DNA of 34,398 nucleotides, taken from IMG/VR virus record IMGVR_UViG_3300045995_000374, positions 1-34,398 of that record; one strand, 5' to 3'. Below are positions 13,977 through 23,075 of this stretch, in pieces (positions within the stretch are counted from its first letter, which is position 1; the number at the start of each line of letters is the position of its first letter). The notes under the pieces are model-generated. The model worked only from the letters and a program-made list of their open reading frames with translations, searched no databases and was not told the origin of the DNA. The position numbers and the translations under genes were made by a program. The stretch is from a virus.

Positions 13977-15794
13977 ATGAACATCGAAGAAGCATTAATT
14001 ATTCTCAAATTTGACGGCGCGGCGGCGACCAATGGCATACGCAATACCCGCACAGCGTTAAATGACCTCACGCGCGGCGCGTCCGACTACGGACGGCAAT
14101 TAGGCGCGTCGCTGTCTAATGTAGCAAAAGTAACGGCTGAGCTGTCAGTAATGGGGCGCGGTATCGCAACCGCGTTTAATTCTGCAATGTTTATTCCTAA
14201 TTTAGTCAACGGAACGGCAGAGGCTACCCGCAATATGGGGCAGTTTGCCGCTAATGTGGGCATGAGCGCAGAACGAATTAGAGGATTGCAGCAATTCATG
14301 GGGCAGTTGGGTGGCAGCAATGAAAGCACAAATTCTTTTATCGCTGATTTAGCAAAACGCAAAGCGGCATTAGAAAGCGGTTTTGCTAGCCCAATGGATG
14401 TAATGCCAAAACAGTTTTTTGCGGGCGGTGGTGATTATAACAAAGCGTTACACGGCACGGCAGAAGAGGCTATTGCCGAATATGCAAAAGTTTATGAAAA
14501 TCTTAAAAAGCAGAAAAAACAATTAGGTGGTAGCGATACAGAAAGCGAGGCTTATGCCTCACAGCAAATGCTTGAAATGGGCATACAAACGGATATGCTA
14601 CAGGTGATTAAGCTTGGTAATGTCGAGCTACAAAAGCGAATTGATTTAGAAGCCAAACGCGTACCCTTGCTAGGAAAAGGGGATTTAGAAAACGCTAAAA
14701 TATGGCGTGAATCGTGGGCGCATATTGAGCAATCGATAGAAAATGCTGGAACGAGTTCGGGGCGCGGCATAACCAATATTGCAGTCGGTAGCGGGTACGT
14801 TAAAGCTGAAGCCGCATTCATAGACAAGCAACTTGCAAGTACAGAAAAATCATTCAAAGCAATTGCAAAAATAATTAGCGATCCATCATCATTAAATCTC
14901 AAAGATTTAAAAGAAATTATTGCCATTAATCCTCTTTTTGAAAAGTTGTTTGAATGGCTATCTAAAATATCAAATATTAGCCTAGACAATATCAAAAACC
15001 CGATTAAATCCATTTATGAGTCAGTATTGCCTGTAGATAAGCAGCAACGCGATCAAAACATAATAGGCAACATGGCGGCGTTTTTAGGTGATAAGGACGC
15101 GATAGCAGCAAAGGCTACCATTGATAAGTATGATGATGGTCTGGCACTAGAGGAAAAGCTAAAAGCGGCGGGGACTAAATACGGATTTGATGCTAACAAA
15201 GTCCTAGAGATTTATAGCGGCTCAACGGTTGATAAAGATGTTTTATTAGCACAAGCGTATAAAGAGAGCCGATTTAATCCAAGTGCAGGTAGTCCAGCGG
15301 GCGCGCGTGGTTTTAGCCAGTTTATGCCCTCCACAGCTAAGGCGCGAGGTCTTGATGATGTTACCGACCCGATAGCAAGCGCAAAAGCGCAGCGCAAGCT
15401 AATGGAAGAAGAGTACGCTAAGTATGGCGATGTTAAACTGGCACTTGCAGCGTATAACGGTGGCGAGGGCGGGGCTAATTGGTTATCACAGCCACAAAAT
15501 AGGCATTGGCTAGATCAGCCAGACGCACGGATAAAAGGCGATGCAAAGCATAATAGTCTTTATCGTGTCGAAACTGCGGACTATGGAAAAACTATTCCAG
15601 AGATGGCGGCAGCGAATAAAGCCGTAAACACTAAAGACCTCGTACAACAACCTGCCCCCGCACAAGGAGCGACCATTACAAACAATGTTGAGATTAATGT
15701 AAAATCGACTGACCCCCATGGCGCGGCTGTTGAAACAAAAACGGCTATTGAAAACCTTAACAAATCAGCGGCTTATCAATCTGGAATGCAATAA
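13977..15794 (+). CDS. Tape measure protein with lytic transglycosylase domain
   Basis: 605 residues. Its length sets tail length; at about 0.15 nm per residue this suggests a tail near 90 nm. The N-terminal two thirds are helical and Ala/Lys-rich (residues 1-400). Residues ~410-500 form an SLT-type muramidase: AQAYKESRFNPSAGSPAGARGFSQFMPSTA, with Glu430 as the probable catalytic residue, then LALAAYNGGEGG. The enzyme would open peptidoglycan during DNA entry. The C-terminal ~100 residues are polar and may bind the baseplate hub. Typical genes of this type are longer; this is a compact version in line with the small genome. Confidence 0.88.
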   Translation: MNIEEALIILKFDGAAATNGIRNTRTALNDLTRGASDYGRQLGASLSNVAKVTAELSVMGRGIATAFNSAMFIPNLVNGTAEATRNMGQFAANVGMSAERIRGLQQFMGQLGGSNESTNSFIADLAKRKAALESGFASPMDVMPKQFFAGGGDYNKALHGTAEEAIAEYAKVYENLKKQKKQLGGSDTESEAYASQQMLEMGIQTDMLQVIKLGNVELQKRIDLEAKRVPLLGKGDLENAKIWRESWAHIEQSIENAGTSSGRGITNIAVGSGYVKAEAAFIDKQLASTEKSFKAIAKIISDPSSLNLKDLKEIIAINPLFEKLFEWLSKISNISLDNIKNPIKSIYESVLPVDKQQRDQNIIGNMAAFLGDKDAIAAKATIDKYDDGLALEEKLKAAGTKYGFDANKVLEIYSGSTVDKDVLLAQAYKESRFNPSAGSPAGARGFSQFMPSTAKARGLDDVTDPIASAKAQRKLMEEEYAKYGDVKLALAAYNGGEGGANWLSQPQNRHWLDQPDARIKGDAKHNSLYRVETADYGKTIPEMAAANKAVNTKDLVQQPAPAQGATITNNVEINVKSTDPHGAAVETKTAIENLNKSAAYQSGMQ

Positions 15795-16333
15795 TGGCTA
15801 ACACTCCACTTTTACCAGACACAGAACTACCGACCATCACAGCATCGGCGCGGCGCGTAGTTAATACAGCGGACGCGAGGCGGTTTTTTCTACGTACAAT
15901 GGCGGGTGATAGCGTGCTGACGTGGGAGGGGACGCTAAGCTATGATTATAATAATCAATCATACGTTATCGATGACCCTATAGAGGGCGATTTTGTATCA
16001 CGAGACAAAGCACGCTCACCATCGAGCTACAATGTCACAGTCATAACAATTGACCAACAAAACCGCGAATTATTTAAATCACAATGCGAGGCGGCGGTTG
16101 ATGACATTGAACTCTATCAACTCGTCACACCCGACGGCGTGCATGACAATTTAGCGATTGTTGGCATTAATGGATTTAAAGCCCCCGAGGATTTCTACAA
16201 CGCGGTGGGCATGACCATTAAATTTAGGGAGGTGCGATTGAATGACCAGACCCGCATTGATAAAACCGCGCAGCCCAACGCGGCTAAACAGCAGCATGGT
16301 GGGCAGGTAACAGCCGAGGACGTAGCGCAATGA
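15794..16333 (+). CDS. Tail/baseplate protein of unknown type
   Basis: 179 residues, located between the tape measure and the baseplate plug. The middle shows regularly spaced beta-prone segments (WEGTLSYDYNNQSYVIDDPIEGDFVSRDKARSPSSYNVTVITID), and the C-terminus is polar and Gln/Ala-rich (NAAKQQHGGQVTAEDVAQ). The slot is often filled by a distal-tail (Dit-like) or initiator protein. I do not see a diagnostic motif, so only a structural role at the tail tip is inferred from position. Confidence 0.62.
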   Translation: MANTPLLPDTELPTITASARRVVNTADARRFFLRTMAGDSVLTWEGTLSYDYNNQSYVIDDPIEGDFVSRDKARSPSSYNVTVITIDQQNRELFKSQCEAAVDDIELYQLVTPDGVHDNLAIVGINGFKAPEDFYNAVGMTIKFREVRLNDQTRIDKTAQPNAAKQQHGGQVTAEDVAQ

Positions 16334-16620
16334 ATGTAATGATCCCTTTATCACCACACCCAAACCAAGTATTCGATGTTGCCTTAAACGGGCAATATTG
16401 CACTATTACTCTGTTGCAGCGTACCAGCGGGTTATTTTTTGGACTATCACTCAATGGCAAAAAGATTACCGATAGTGTTCACTGCCAGCATAATCAGCCT
16501 GTAATTTTCCCCGATTATCGCGGGTTCATTGGCACTATTCGGTTTATTGATAAGCAAGGCACAAATGACCCAGTTTGGGACGGTTTAGGCACACGCTACG
16601 AGTTGCGTTATGTCGGTTAA
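16330..16620 (+). CDS. Baseplate plug protein (Pam3 gp18-like)
   Basis: A 96-residue compact protein with the pattern M-x-x-x-IPLSPHPNQVFDVALNGQYC-x-I near the start, then LLQRTSGLFFGLSLNGKKI and a C-terminal FPDYRGFIGTIRFIDKQGTNDPVWDGLGTRYELRYV. This order (PNQ.f.v.l.g..c, LY.dl..dG, Y.gF.G.l.f.D.QG..dP...GLG.ryrL.Y) is what I know from the plug of minimal myoviruses such as cyanophage Pam3. It would sit in the baseplate channel. The start overlaps the previous stop. Confidence 0.72.
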   Translation: MNVMIPLSPHPNQVFDVALNGQYCTITLLQRTSGLFFGLSLNGKKITDSVHCQHNQPVIFPDYRGFIGTIRFIDKQGTNDPVWDGLGTRYELRYVG

Positions 16621-17482
16621 TCTAACTAAAAAACTTATCGAGGTAACTATTGAGTTTAGCAATGGTGGCGAAAAAAAGACCTTTAGCGGCTTGCACATTC
16701 AAGCGCACATAGAGGTTTTTAGTGGTGTATCACAAAGCCGTGCAACATGCAGAATTTATGGGATGAATGACCACGACATGAACCGCTTAACTGTCACGGG
16801 CGCGATAAATCCGACTAATAGACTGAATAAAATACTGATAGCAGCAGGCGATAAAGGCGGCGTTATGCGCGTTGTTTATCAAGGCTCAATCGGTGTAGCG
16901 TTTATCAATGCCAACACACAGCCATCACGGTGCTTTGAGATCCAATCATTCACAGCGTTGGACGTACAACTAACGCCTGTCAAGGCTTCCTCGTTTAAAG
17001 GCAGTGTTGCGGTTGCAGATATACTGAAAAATCTAGCCGATGAGGCTGGGCTTAAATTTGAAAACAAGGGCATAACAGCTAATCCGCTTGATAACGCCTA
17101 TTTTGCTGGTAATGCAATCAATAAAATTAAGGCGTGTGCTAAGGCAACTGGCATTGGCTACCATATCAACGGGGGCGCATTGGTTGTTTGGACGCTGGGG
17201 CAAGAACCTAAAAGTGACGTAGAAGTCAGCGCAGACTTAGGCAGTGAGCCGCTTTTAATTGGCTCGCCATCATGTAGCGGCGCGTTTGTCACGTTCAGAA
17301 CACAGTTTTTTACAGGTTTTAACCTGGCAGAAGAGCTAAAACTTCGGAGCAAATACAATAAACCCGCAAGCGGACGCTGGAAACCTGTAAAAATTACCCA
17401 TGATTTAGAATGTATCAGCCCACGCGGTGGCAGTGTATGGAGTACGACAGTTGATGCTATGCGAGGAGTCCAGAACGTATGA
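16610..17482 (+). CDS. Baseplate hub protein (gp27-like)
   Basis: 290 residues, overlapping the plug gene by 11 bases. It is a mixed alpha-beta protein with FEIQSFTALDVQLTPVKASSFKGSVAVADILKNLADEAGLKFENKG, the typical hub pattern 'f.i....a...la.v.....g...v..iL..la...gl...n'. The C-terminal part carries GSWCS-like CSGAFVTFRTQFFTGFNLAEELKLRSKYNKPASG, again usual for hubs. It should form the central ring that holds the spike. Its stop overlaps the spike start. Confidence 0.72.
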   Translation: MSVNLTKKLIEVTIEFSNGGEKKTFSGLHIQAHIEVFSGVSQSRATCRIYGMNDHDMNRLTVTGAINPTNRLNKILIAAGDKGGVMRVVYQGSIGVAFINANTQPSRCFEIQSFTALDVQLTPVKASSFKGSVAVADILKNLADEAGLKFENKGITANPLDNAYFAGNAINKIKACAKATGIGYHINGGALVVWTLGQEPKSDVEVSADLGSEPLLIGSPSCSGAFVTFRTQFFTGFNLAEELKLRSKYNKPASGRWKPVKITHDLECISPRGGSVWSTTVDAMRGVQNV

Positions 17483-18138
17483 CCGATATTAGAGATTTTA
17501 GCCAGTGGGCAAGTGACGAGGGGACAGACCGCGTTAAGATTGACTCGATAGCCCGCGAACATGGGAAAACCGCTTATCTTTGCAAAGTGGTTGCCGTGTC
17601 CGAAGTGAAAAAAGAGGGGCGTATCATGACCACGGTTGATATTGAACCGCTTGTCACGCAGTTGTCCACCGACAGTAAACCGATACCGCATGACATTATT
17701 TATAATGTGGTATGCAAGGATTTCAGCGCGGGTGACGTGGCGATTATTATTAAGCCTAAGCTCGACGATGTTGGCATTGCGTTAATTTGTCATGACGACA
17801 TAAGCGGCGTTAAGCGCGGGCTAGGCAGTAAATCCCCCCCCATTAGCCTGAGGCACAATAGCCATTCTGACAGCGTTTATTTAGGCGCGGTTATGAAAAA
17901 AGAGCCTAAAACCTATATTATCATCGAAGATGATAAGGTGACAGTACGCAGTAAATCGGTATTATTTGAATCGGAAAGCGTTAAAATAACGGGTAATTTA
18001 TTGGTAATGGGTGACATTGAATCGAAAGGCACAGTAAAAGCCGCCGTCGATATGGTTATCGGTATTTTCAGATTTTTAACACACGGACACGGCGGCGTTA
18101 TGTCTGGCTCGTCTAAAACTACACCACCAGTGCCATAG
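17479..18138 (+). CDS. Baseplate spike (Gp138-N / gpV-like)
   Basis: 219 residues. An N-terminal OB-like domain (TAYLCKVVAVSEVKKEGRIMTTVDIEPL ... DFSAGDVAIIIKPKLDDVGIALICHDDIS) matches the Gp138 N-terminal family of membrane-piercing spikes. The C-terminal region has beta-helix-like repeats (ESESVKITGNLLVMGDIESKGTVKAA) followed by an apex-type HGHGGVMSGSSKTTPPVP, where H-x-H motifs commonly bind an iron ion. It works with the hub to puncture the outer membrane. ATG 17479 overlaps the hub TGA. Confidence 0.82.
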   Translation: MTDIRDFSQWASDEGTDRVKIDSIAREHGKTAYLCKVVAVSEVKKEGRIMTTVDIEPLVTQLSTDSKPIPHDIIYNVVCKDFSAGDVAIIIKPKLDDVGIALICHDDISGVKRGLGSKSPPISLRHNSHSDSVYLGAVMKKEPKTYIIIEDDKVTVRSKSVLFESESVKITGNLLVMGDIESKGTVKAAVDMVIGIFRFLTHGHGGVMSGSSKTTPPVP

Positions 18139-18148
18139 GATATTAACG

Positions 18149-18511
18149 ATGATAGACAGCACAACATTAGGTATTGATAAATTTGGCGATTTAGTCATAG
18201 ATGGCGGCGGCAATCTGGCATTGTTTAGCGGAGTTGAGCAAGTCGCGCAGGATTGCTGGTTAGGCGTGCAAACCCACGTTAAAGATGTTTGGTATAATCA
18301 GCAATACGGAATTCCTTATTTTGATAAAATTCTAGGGTTTTCACCGCCTAATTCATTGATTAGTCATGAGATAAACAAAACCGTAAAATCATTCGACAAC
18401 GTAAAAACGGTTAGGGTATCAAATATCAGGCTAGACGCAGAAAGACGGCTACACGCTGATATTGACATCACGACCATTTTAAATAATCAATCATTCACGG
18501 TTACACTATGA
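18149..18511 (+). CDS. Baseplate wedge, gp25/gpW-like
   Basis: 120 residues of the GPW/gp25 family: LVIDGGGNLALFSGVEQVAQDCWLGVQTHVKDVWYNQQYGIPYFDKILG, then a helix with SHEINKTVKSFDNVKTV and a C-terminal beta strand. In T4, gp25 initiates sheath assembly with its lysozyme-like fold. AGGA lies nine bases upstream of ATG 18149. The stop overlaps the next gene's ATG. Confidence 0.85.
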   Translation: MIDSTTLGIDKFGDLVIDGGGNLALFSGVEQVAQDCWLGVQTHVKDVWYNQQYGIPYFDKILGFSPPNSLISHEINKTVKSFDNVKTVRVSNIRLDAERRLHADIDITTILNNQSFTVTL

Positions 18512-19722
18512 CCATTCCTCTGATTACCATTGATAGTTCAGGCGTTCATGTTCCAAGTGAGTACGACACGCTGTCTGGCACAATCGACACGTTCAAAACT
18601 ACGCTTGGTAGCCGCTTGGAGCTGGATATAACGCGACCTGAAACACTATCAACGCCACAAGGGCAACTGGCACAGGCAATTGCTAATATCACAAGTCGAA
18701 TTTATGACCTGTACACTTTCCTGATAAATCAGGTTAATCCGCGTTTTGCAAGTGGGCAGTTTCAAGATGGCTTAGCATGGATCAACGGCATAACCCGCAA
18801 AACAGCAACACCTACCGTTGTGGTTTTAGAGTGCAGGGGATTGGACGGTACGCAAATTTTAGCGCGTAACTTGCCAAGCGTAACAGGTACAAAAGCCGCT
18901 GACATTTACGGTCGCACTTTTACCTGCATTGAGGGTGGCGTTATTAGCGGAGGGGTGGTTGCAGTTGCATTTGAGTGTGACACGTTGGGCGCGGTCACTG
19001 TACCTGCTAACACCGTAAATACTATCGACTACACCGTGATAGGATTAGACAGTGTTAATAATTCAACGGCAGGAGTAACAGGCAGAAATGAAGAAAATCA
19101 GGCAGAAATGGAGGCGCGGCGATACGATAGCGTTAATGCCCTCGGTAATAGTGTTATTGGTGGCATTTATGGGGCTGTTTTTAATGTCACTGGCGTATCT
19201 GATCTATGGGTCGATGAAAACTACTACAGTGAGCCAACAATAAGGCGAGGAGTAATGCTATCACCGCACAGCATTTTAGTATGCGTGTTAGGTGGCTCTG
19301 ATGTTGACATAGCGGATGCAATTCGCAAAAGTAAAACAGCAGGGGCGGATATGAACGGCGATGTTGCAGTCTATAATGATGATGGTAATCTTTACTTATT
19401 CTACCGACCTACACCGATTAATTTATATGTGCGGGTAAAAGTAACCGTCCAGCAATTGCTACCCAGTGATACGACAATCCAGATAAAACAAGCGGTTTAT
19501 GATAGCGCGATAGGCATACAAGGGCAAAAACGCGTATCGATAGGCGAGCGCGTGCTTGCTAATCGGTTTACTGCTTTTGTTCAGCAGCGCGTGCCATTGG
19601 CGGAAATTCAGGACATTGATGTATCGATAGATGGCGGCTTATCATGGCATGATTTAGCAATAATCAACGGTAATCAAATTGCCGTTGTTGACACGTCTTT
19701 TGTGCAGGTTTTGTATGTTTAA
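18508..19722 (+). CDS. Baseplate J-like protein
   Basis: 404 residues. Typical elements are ETLSTPQGQLAQAIANITSRIYDLYTFLINQVNPRFASGQFQDGLAWINGITRK near the N-terminus, a domain with GAVTVPANTVNTIDYTVIGLDSVNNSTAGVTGRNEENQAEMEARR, and a C-terminal wedge-domain segment ('IGERVLANRFTAFVQQRVPLAEIQDIDVSIDGG'). Together with gp25 and the DUF2612 protein it makes the wedge that links hub to fibres. Confidence 0.87.
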   Translation: MTIPLITIDSSGVHVPSEYDTLSGTIDTFKTTLGSRLELDITRPETLSTPQGQLAQAIANITSRIYDLYTFLINQVNPRFASGQFQDGLAWINGITRKTATPTVVVLECRGLDGTQILARNLPSVTGTKAADIYGRTFTCIEGGVISGGVVAVAFECDTLGAVTVPANTVNTIDYTVIGLDSVNNSTAGVTGRNEENQAEMEARRYDSVNALGNSVIGGIYGAVFNVTGVSDLWVDENYYSEPTIRRGVMLSPHSILVCVLGGSDVDIADAIRKSKTAGADMNGDVAVYNDDGNLYLFYRPTPINLYVRVKVTVQQLLPSDTTIQIKQAVYDSAIGIQGQKRVSIGERVLANRFTAFVQQRVPLAEIQDIDVSIDGGLSWHDLAIINGNQIAVVDTSFVQVLYV

Positions 19723-20272
19723 TTATCAAACTCTATCGACATTTTTTAATCGTGACACGTCACTAACTCGTTTAGTTAATTCAATTTGGGATAGTTTAGA
19801 CCCTGAATATGTAAAGGCTTCATGGCTGTTTAACTTTTTTGATATAGACACAGCGACAGGCTATTGGCTGGATTGTTGGGGCGTTATTGTTGCGTTGCCG
19901 CGCGGTATAAAAATACCGTCGAACGACTGGTTCGGGTTTTACAATTCGCCATTCAGTCCATTTGATACGTTCCCGTTTTGGGACGGCTCGCCAGATCAAA
20001 ACACAATAATGATGGACGATGACTTGTACAGACAAGCCATAAAGGCAAAAGCTTTAGCCAATAGAAGCGGACGCAGTGTAGGCGATATTTTGGCAGTTTT
20101 GGATTTATTGGGGAATAGAAACTACGTCTATGACAATCGAGATATGACTATATCAATAGTTGTCTATACGAGACTAGTGCCAATTGAGTACCAATTTTTA
20201 ATCGTTAATGACGGGCTGCGACTTAGGCCTGCGGCAGTCGGATTTAATGTTGAGTTGCGCGGCAGTGAATAA
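19715..20272 (+). CDS. Baseplate-to-fibre protein, DUF2612 type
   Basis: 185 residues from ATG 19715, with CAGG upstream; it overlaps the J-like gene by 8 bases. It shows the DUF2612 pattern: FDIDTATGYWLDCWGVIVALPRGI (DiDtA.G..LD..G.ivg..R), FGFYNSPFSPFDTFPFWDG, then DDDLYRQAIKAKALANRSGRSVGDILAVLDLL, and a C-terminal beta domain. Members of the family join the baseplate to the receptor-binding fibres. Fibre genes follow, as expected. Confidence 0.8.
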   Translation: MFNYQTLSTFFNRDTSLTRLVNSIWDSLDPEYVKASWLFNFFDIDTATGYWLDCWGVIVALPRGIKIPSNDWFGFYNSPFSPFDTFPFWDGSPDQNTIMMDDDLYRQAIKAKALANRSGRSVGDILAVLDLLGNRNYVYDNRDMTISIVVYTRLVPIEYQFLIVNDGLRLRPAAVGFNVELRGSE

Positions 20273-20289
20273 CTTTTTAGGACATAAAA

Positions 20290-21291
20290 ATGAATTTTAA
20301 TACTTTAGTACGATATGTAAAGGCTTTTGCCGCAGACGGCACGCGCACAGTAATACCCGATACTGGCGATACTGGTCGAGCATCAAGAGAGTCAGGTTTC
20401 CCGCCTGAAACCGAGGGTTTTGGAGCGCAACCTCCACTACGAACCGACATGAACGGCGCGTTACACGACACGGACGCGGGTATCGTTGCGTATTTTTTTG
20501 GCAAGTTTTTTAAATTTAGCGGGGCGTTATCAGCGGCGGGCGGCGGCTATGCCATTAACTCATTGGTCGTGAGTGATGATAACAAATCGTTGTGGCTGTC
20601 CCAAAAAGACGACAACACAACAGACCCTACTACAGTTGACCAAGTTGACTGGGTAAAAATTGGAGGTAGCATTGGCGGTGGCAATCTTATAAATATTGTC
20701 GCGTATGGTGTCGGTGCGCATACATTTATAAAAAACTCGCGTACAAGTTTTATTATTGTTGAAATAGTCGGCGGCGGTGGCAGTAGTGACGGCATACCAG
20801 AGACCGGTACACAGTCGGGCATATCCAGTGCCGCAGGGGCTGGTGCTTATGCTAAAGTGCTGTTGACTAGTGATCTTAATCAAATAGTTACCGTTGGTGC
20901 GGGCGGTGTGGCTGGCACAGGTGGTGCGCAAACAGGCGCAAATGGTGGGGGATCTGGTTTTGGCGGATTAATTAATTGTGCGGGCGGTAACGCGGGTTCA
21001 TACTCATTGATAGTTGGCGCGGGCGAGTACCCAAGAAACACGCCGATAACAAACGATACTGCATTTCCAGTTGTAACCGCCGGTGTAATTTTAGGCACAT
21101 CCGCAGGTGTGGGCGGCGAACCAGCAATTGTAATTGGTGCTGAAATAGCAACATCTATACGCGGCGGTAAATCATCATTTAGCGGCAGCGCAGGCGATGG
21201 CGGGGACGGTGTTTTTAGTTATTGGCACTCGGCAGAGCAAAATGGTCACGAGGGGTTTGACGGCGCGTGTATAATTTACGAATTTAGTTGA
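20290..21291 (+). CDS. Tail fibre or tip adhesin with glycine-rich domain
   Basis: 333 residues. The N-terminal ~120 residues are a baseplate-attachment domain (MNFNTLVRYVKAFAADGTR ... RESGFPPETEGFGAQPPLRTDMNGALHDTDAGIVAYF), common to myovirus fibres. The remainder is a Gly/Ala-rich segment with VEIVGGGGSS, GAGGVAGTGGAQTGANGGGSGFGG and similar loops, resembling polyglycine adhesin domains on phage tips. This C-terminal domain is the likely receptor-binding part. AGGA seven bases before ATG 20290. Confidence 0.72.
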   Translation: MNFNTLVRYVKAFAADGTRTVIPDTGDTGRASRESGFPPETEGFGAQPPLRTDMNGALHDTDAGIVAYFFGKFFKFSGALSAAGGGYAINSLVVSDDNKSLWLSQKDDNTTDPTTVDQVDWVKIGGSIGGGNLINIVAYGVGAHTFIKNSRTSFIIVEIVGGGGSSDGIPETGTQSGISSAAGAGAYAKVLLTSDLNQIVTVGAGGVAGTGGAQTGANGGGSGFGGLINCAGGNAGSYSLIVGAGEYPRNTPITNDTAFPVVTAGVILGTSAGVGGEPAIVIGAEIATSIRGGKSSFSGSAGDGGDGVFSYWHSAEQNGHEGFDGACIIYEFS

Positions 21292-21300
21292 GGAAAAACG

Positions 21301-22944
21301 ATGCCAATTCCAAAAGAATTTTTATTAAATGACGGGGTGACGTATGCTCCTGCATTTGTACCTATAAATCTTGATGGATCGATAATTACGGGGGGTGGCG
21401 GCGTGGGTGGCGGAACAGTAACGATGGTGCGTGGCAATGGCACGGTAAACGGATTAACACTGACAGGAAATGTCACAACAAGCGGTAATTTAACGCTTGG
21501 AGGCAATTTAACGCTTAATACGATCAATGGCAACGTGGGAACTTTTGGCAATGCCACTACTATCCCCGTCATTACTGTTAACGCAGAGGGCTTGACTACA
21601 GGCGTTTTTCAAACGCTGATACCTGAAGTAAATGCGGGAGTGACTGGATTATTAACCCCAGCGGACTTTAACGAGTTCAAGGCAAAAGGCACGTCAAATC
21701 TAACGGTAGGGACGGCGGCAGGGACAGCTTTTGATGGGGCATTAGGCGCGGGTGCAACTTCCAATATTACAGCACTACAGGGCAATGTATCCAATTTAAC
21801 AACGGATGTTAATGCGCTAAATTCTGCAATGCGCTATATCGGTGGTTGGGATGCGAGTGCCGGTGTGTTTCCTGCTGGCTCACAGGCTGGATATGTTTAT
21901 TCTGTAACCGTTGATGGCACGGTGGGCGGGGTTGATTTTGTTGCGACTGATAGACTACTATCCATACTCGATAATGCCAGCACAACAACGTATGTGGGTA
22001 ACTGGCTCAAGGAAGATTACACTGACAAAATCGTCAGTGTTAATGGGCAAGTTGGGGCGGTTAGTTTAACGACTGCCAATATTTCAGCATCCGCTGACAA
22101 GAATTATGTTACCGATGCAATGCTGTCAAAAATTAATCAAACAGCGGCGAATGCCAATGTGAGTTTTGTGCAGGGCAATGGCACTGTAAATGGATTAACA
22201 TTGACGGGGAATGTCACAAGCGGCGGTAATTTGACACTTGGAGGCAATTTAACAGGCACAGCCAGCGGATTGACAGCGGGTAATGTCACTAATATTCCTG
22301 CTTTGTCAGGAGCGATTACAGGCAATGCGACAGGAGTAACGACGCTAACCGCTAATGGCACAACTAGCGCACAATTAGCGGCTTCTCTCACCGACGAAAC
22401 AGGAACAGGATTAAACGTATTTAACACCAACTGTGCGCTAGTCACACCGAGCCTAGGTACACCGAGCGCGTTGAACCTAACCAATGCAGTTAGCCTTAGC
22501 TTAACGTCGGGGGTATCTGGTGTTTTGCCTGTCGCTAACGGGGGCGTAGATCAAACGGCATGGGCATCATGGACACCGACATTTACTAATCTAACGCTGG
22601 GCAATGGCACAGTAGTCTCAAAATACAAAACGATAGGGAAAACGATATTTTTTCAGGTACTTGTCACACTGGGAACAACATCCAGTATGGGTACAGACCC
22701 GTTTATGACGCTACCCGTGACAGGGGCGACCGCCCCATCTGCACAGTTTGAAATTGCAGTAGGACGAATTAGGGACGTTGGAACTACTCAGTATGACATG
22801 ACTGTTTGGATGTCTAGCACTACCACAATAACTATGAAAGCAGTCGCGTCGGGAGGAGCATATACGGCGATTACTGCAACCGCGCCACATACATGGGCGG
22901 CTACTGACCAGATTTTATTCCAAGGTTTTTACGAATCGGCATAA
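21301..22944 (+). CDS. Tail fibre with internal repeats and C-terminal adhesin
   Basis: 547 residues. Repeated Asn/Thr/Gly-rich beta segments, e.g. GNGTVNGLTLTGNVT..GNLTLGGNL, occur twice (DNA repeats at 21427 and 22168). A central domain contains MRYIGGWDASAGVFPAGSQAGYVYSVTVDGTVGGVDFVATDRLL, known from many phage fibres. The C-terminal ~110 residues, starting WASWTPTFTNLTLGNGTV and ending ILFQGFYESA, form the tip domain. GAGGA precedes ATG 21301. It ends the late rightward operon. Confidence 0.8.
   Translation: MPIPKEFLLNDGVTYAPAFVPINLDGSIITGGGGVGGGTVTMVRGNGTVNGLTLTGNVTTSGNLTLGGNLTLNTINGNVGTFGNATTIPVITVNAEGLTTGVFQTLIPEVNAGVTGLLTPADFNEFKAKGTSNLTVGTAAGTAFDGALGAGATSNITALQGNVSNLTTDVNALNSAMRYIGGWDASAGVFPAGSQAGYVYSVTVDGTVGGVDFVATDRLLSILDNASTTTYVGNWLKEDYTDKIVSVNGQVGAVSLTTANISASADKNYVTDAMLSKINQTAANANVSFVQGNGTVNGLTLTGNVTSGGNLTLGGNLTGTASGLTAGNVTNIPALSGAITGNATGVTTLTANGTTSAQLAASLTDETGTGLNVFNTNCALVTPSLGTPSALNLTNAVSLSLTSGVSGVLPVANGGVDQTAWASWTPTFTNLTLGNGTVVSKYKTIGKTIFFQVLVTLGTTSSMGTDPFMTLPVTGATAPSAQFEIAVGRIRDVGTTQYDMTVWMSSTTTITMKAVASGGAYTAITATAPHTWAATDQILFQGFYESA
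21427..21512 (+). repeat. Imperfect 86-bp direct repeat in fibre gene, copy 1
   Basis: It encodes VRGNGTVNGLTLTGNVTTS... and is closely similar over its full length to 22168-22253, with scattered differences, many at third codon positions. It reflects duplication of a fibre shaft module. Confidence 0.8.
22168..22253 (+). repeat. Imperfect 86-bp direct repeat in fibre gene, copy 2
   Basis: It is the second copy of the shaft-module repeat beginning at 21427, and encodes VQGNGTVNGLTLTGNVTSG. The copies are 741 bases apart, a multiple of three, so both are read in the same frame. Confidence 0.8.
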
Positions 22945-22969
22945 TGTCAATACCTTAAATTTTTGACAT

Positions 22970-22995
22970 AAAAAAGCCGCTATCAATAGCGGCTT
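22970..22995 (-). terminator. Terminator of the leftward operon, between convergent genes
   Basis: A 10-bp perfect stem (AAGCCGCTAT / ATAGCGGCTT) with a 2-base loop. On the minus strand it is followed by six T (complement of 22970-22975). On the plus strand no T-run follows, so it should mainly end leftward transcription, though it may also slow the convergent fibre transcript. Confidence 0.85.
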
Positions 22996-23015
22996 CGGAT
23001 TGTTGGACTTGGTGA

Positions 23016-23075
23016 TTATTTCAGCATGGATTTGGCAGTTGGGTGTTTCTCAATAACAGACTTTTTATTGTTCAT
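23016..23075 (-). CDS. Possible 19-residue protein at the end of the leftward operon
   Basis: MNNKKSVIEKHPTAKSMLK, read on the minus strand. Its ATG overlaps the preceding gene's TGA (ATGA), the coupling used throughout this genome, and it ends 20 bases before the terminator stem. It is very short and has no recognised family, so it may be a remnant of a longer gene. Confidence 0.3.
   Translation of the reverse strand: MNNKKSVIEKHPTAKSMLK

Noticed and set aside
14552-15013. 153-residue minus-strand ORF opposite the tape measure gene
   Set aside because: No ribosome site or recognisable motif, and it lies wholly opposite a well-supported gene.
17158-17691. 177-residue minus-strand ORF across hub and spike genes
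   Set aside because: Opposite two clear baseplate genes; composition is that of a shadow frame.
20290-21291. Glycine-rich ORF as a surface-layer or PE-PGRS-like host gene
   Set aside because: Its N-terminus and position after the DUF2612 gene mark it as a phage fibre; Gly-rich loops are known in phage adhesins.
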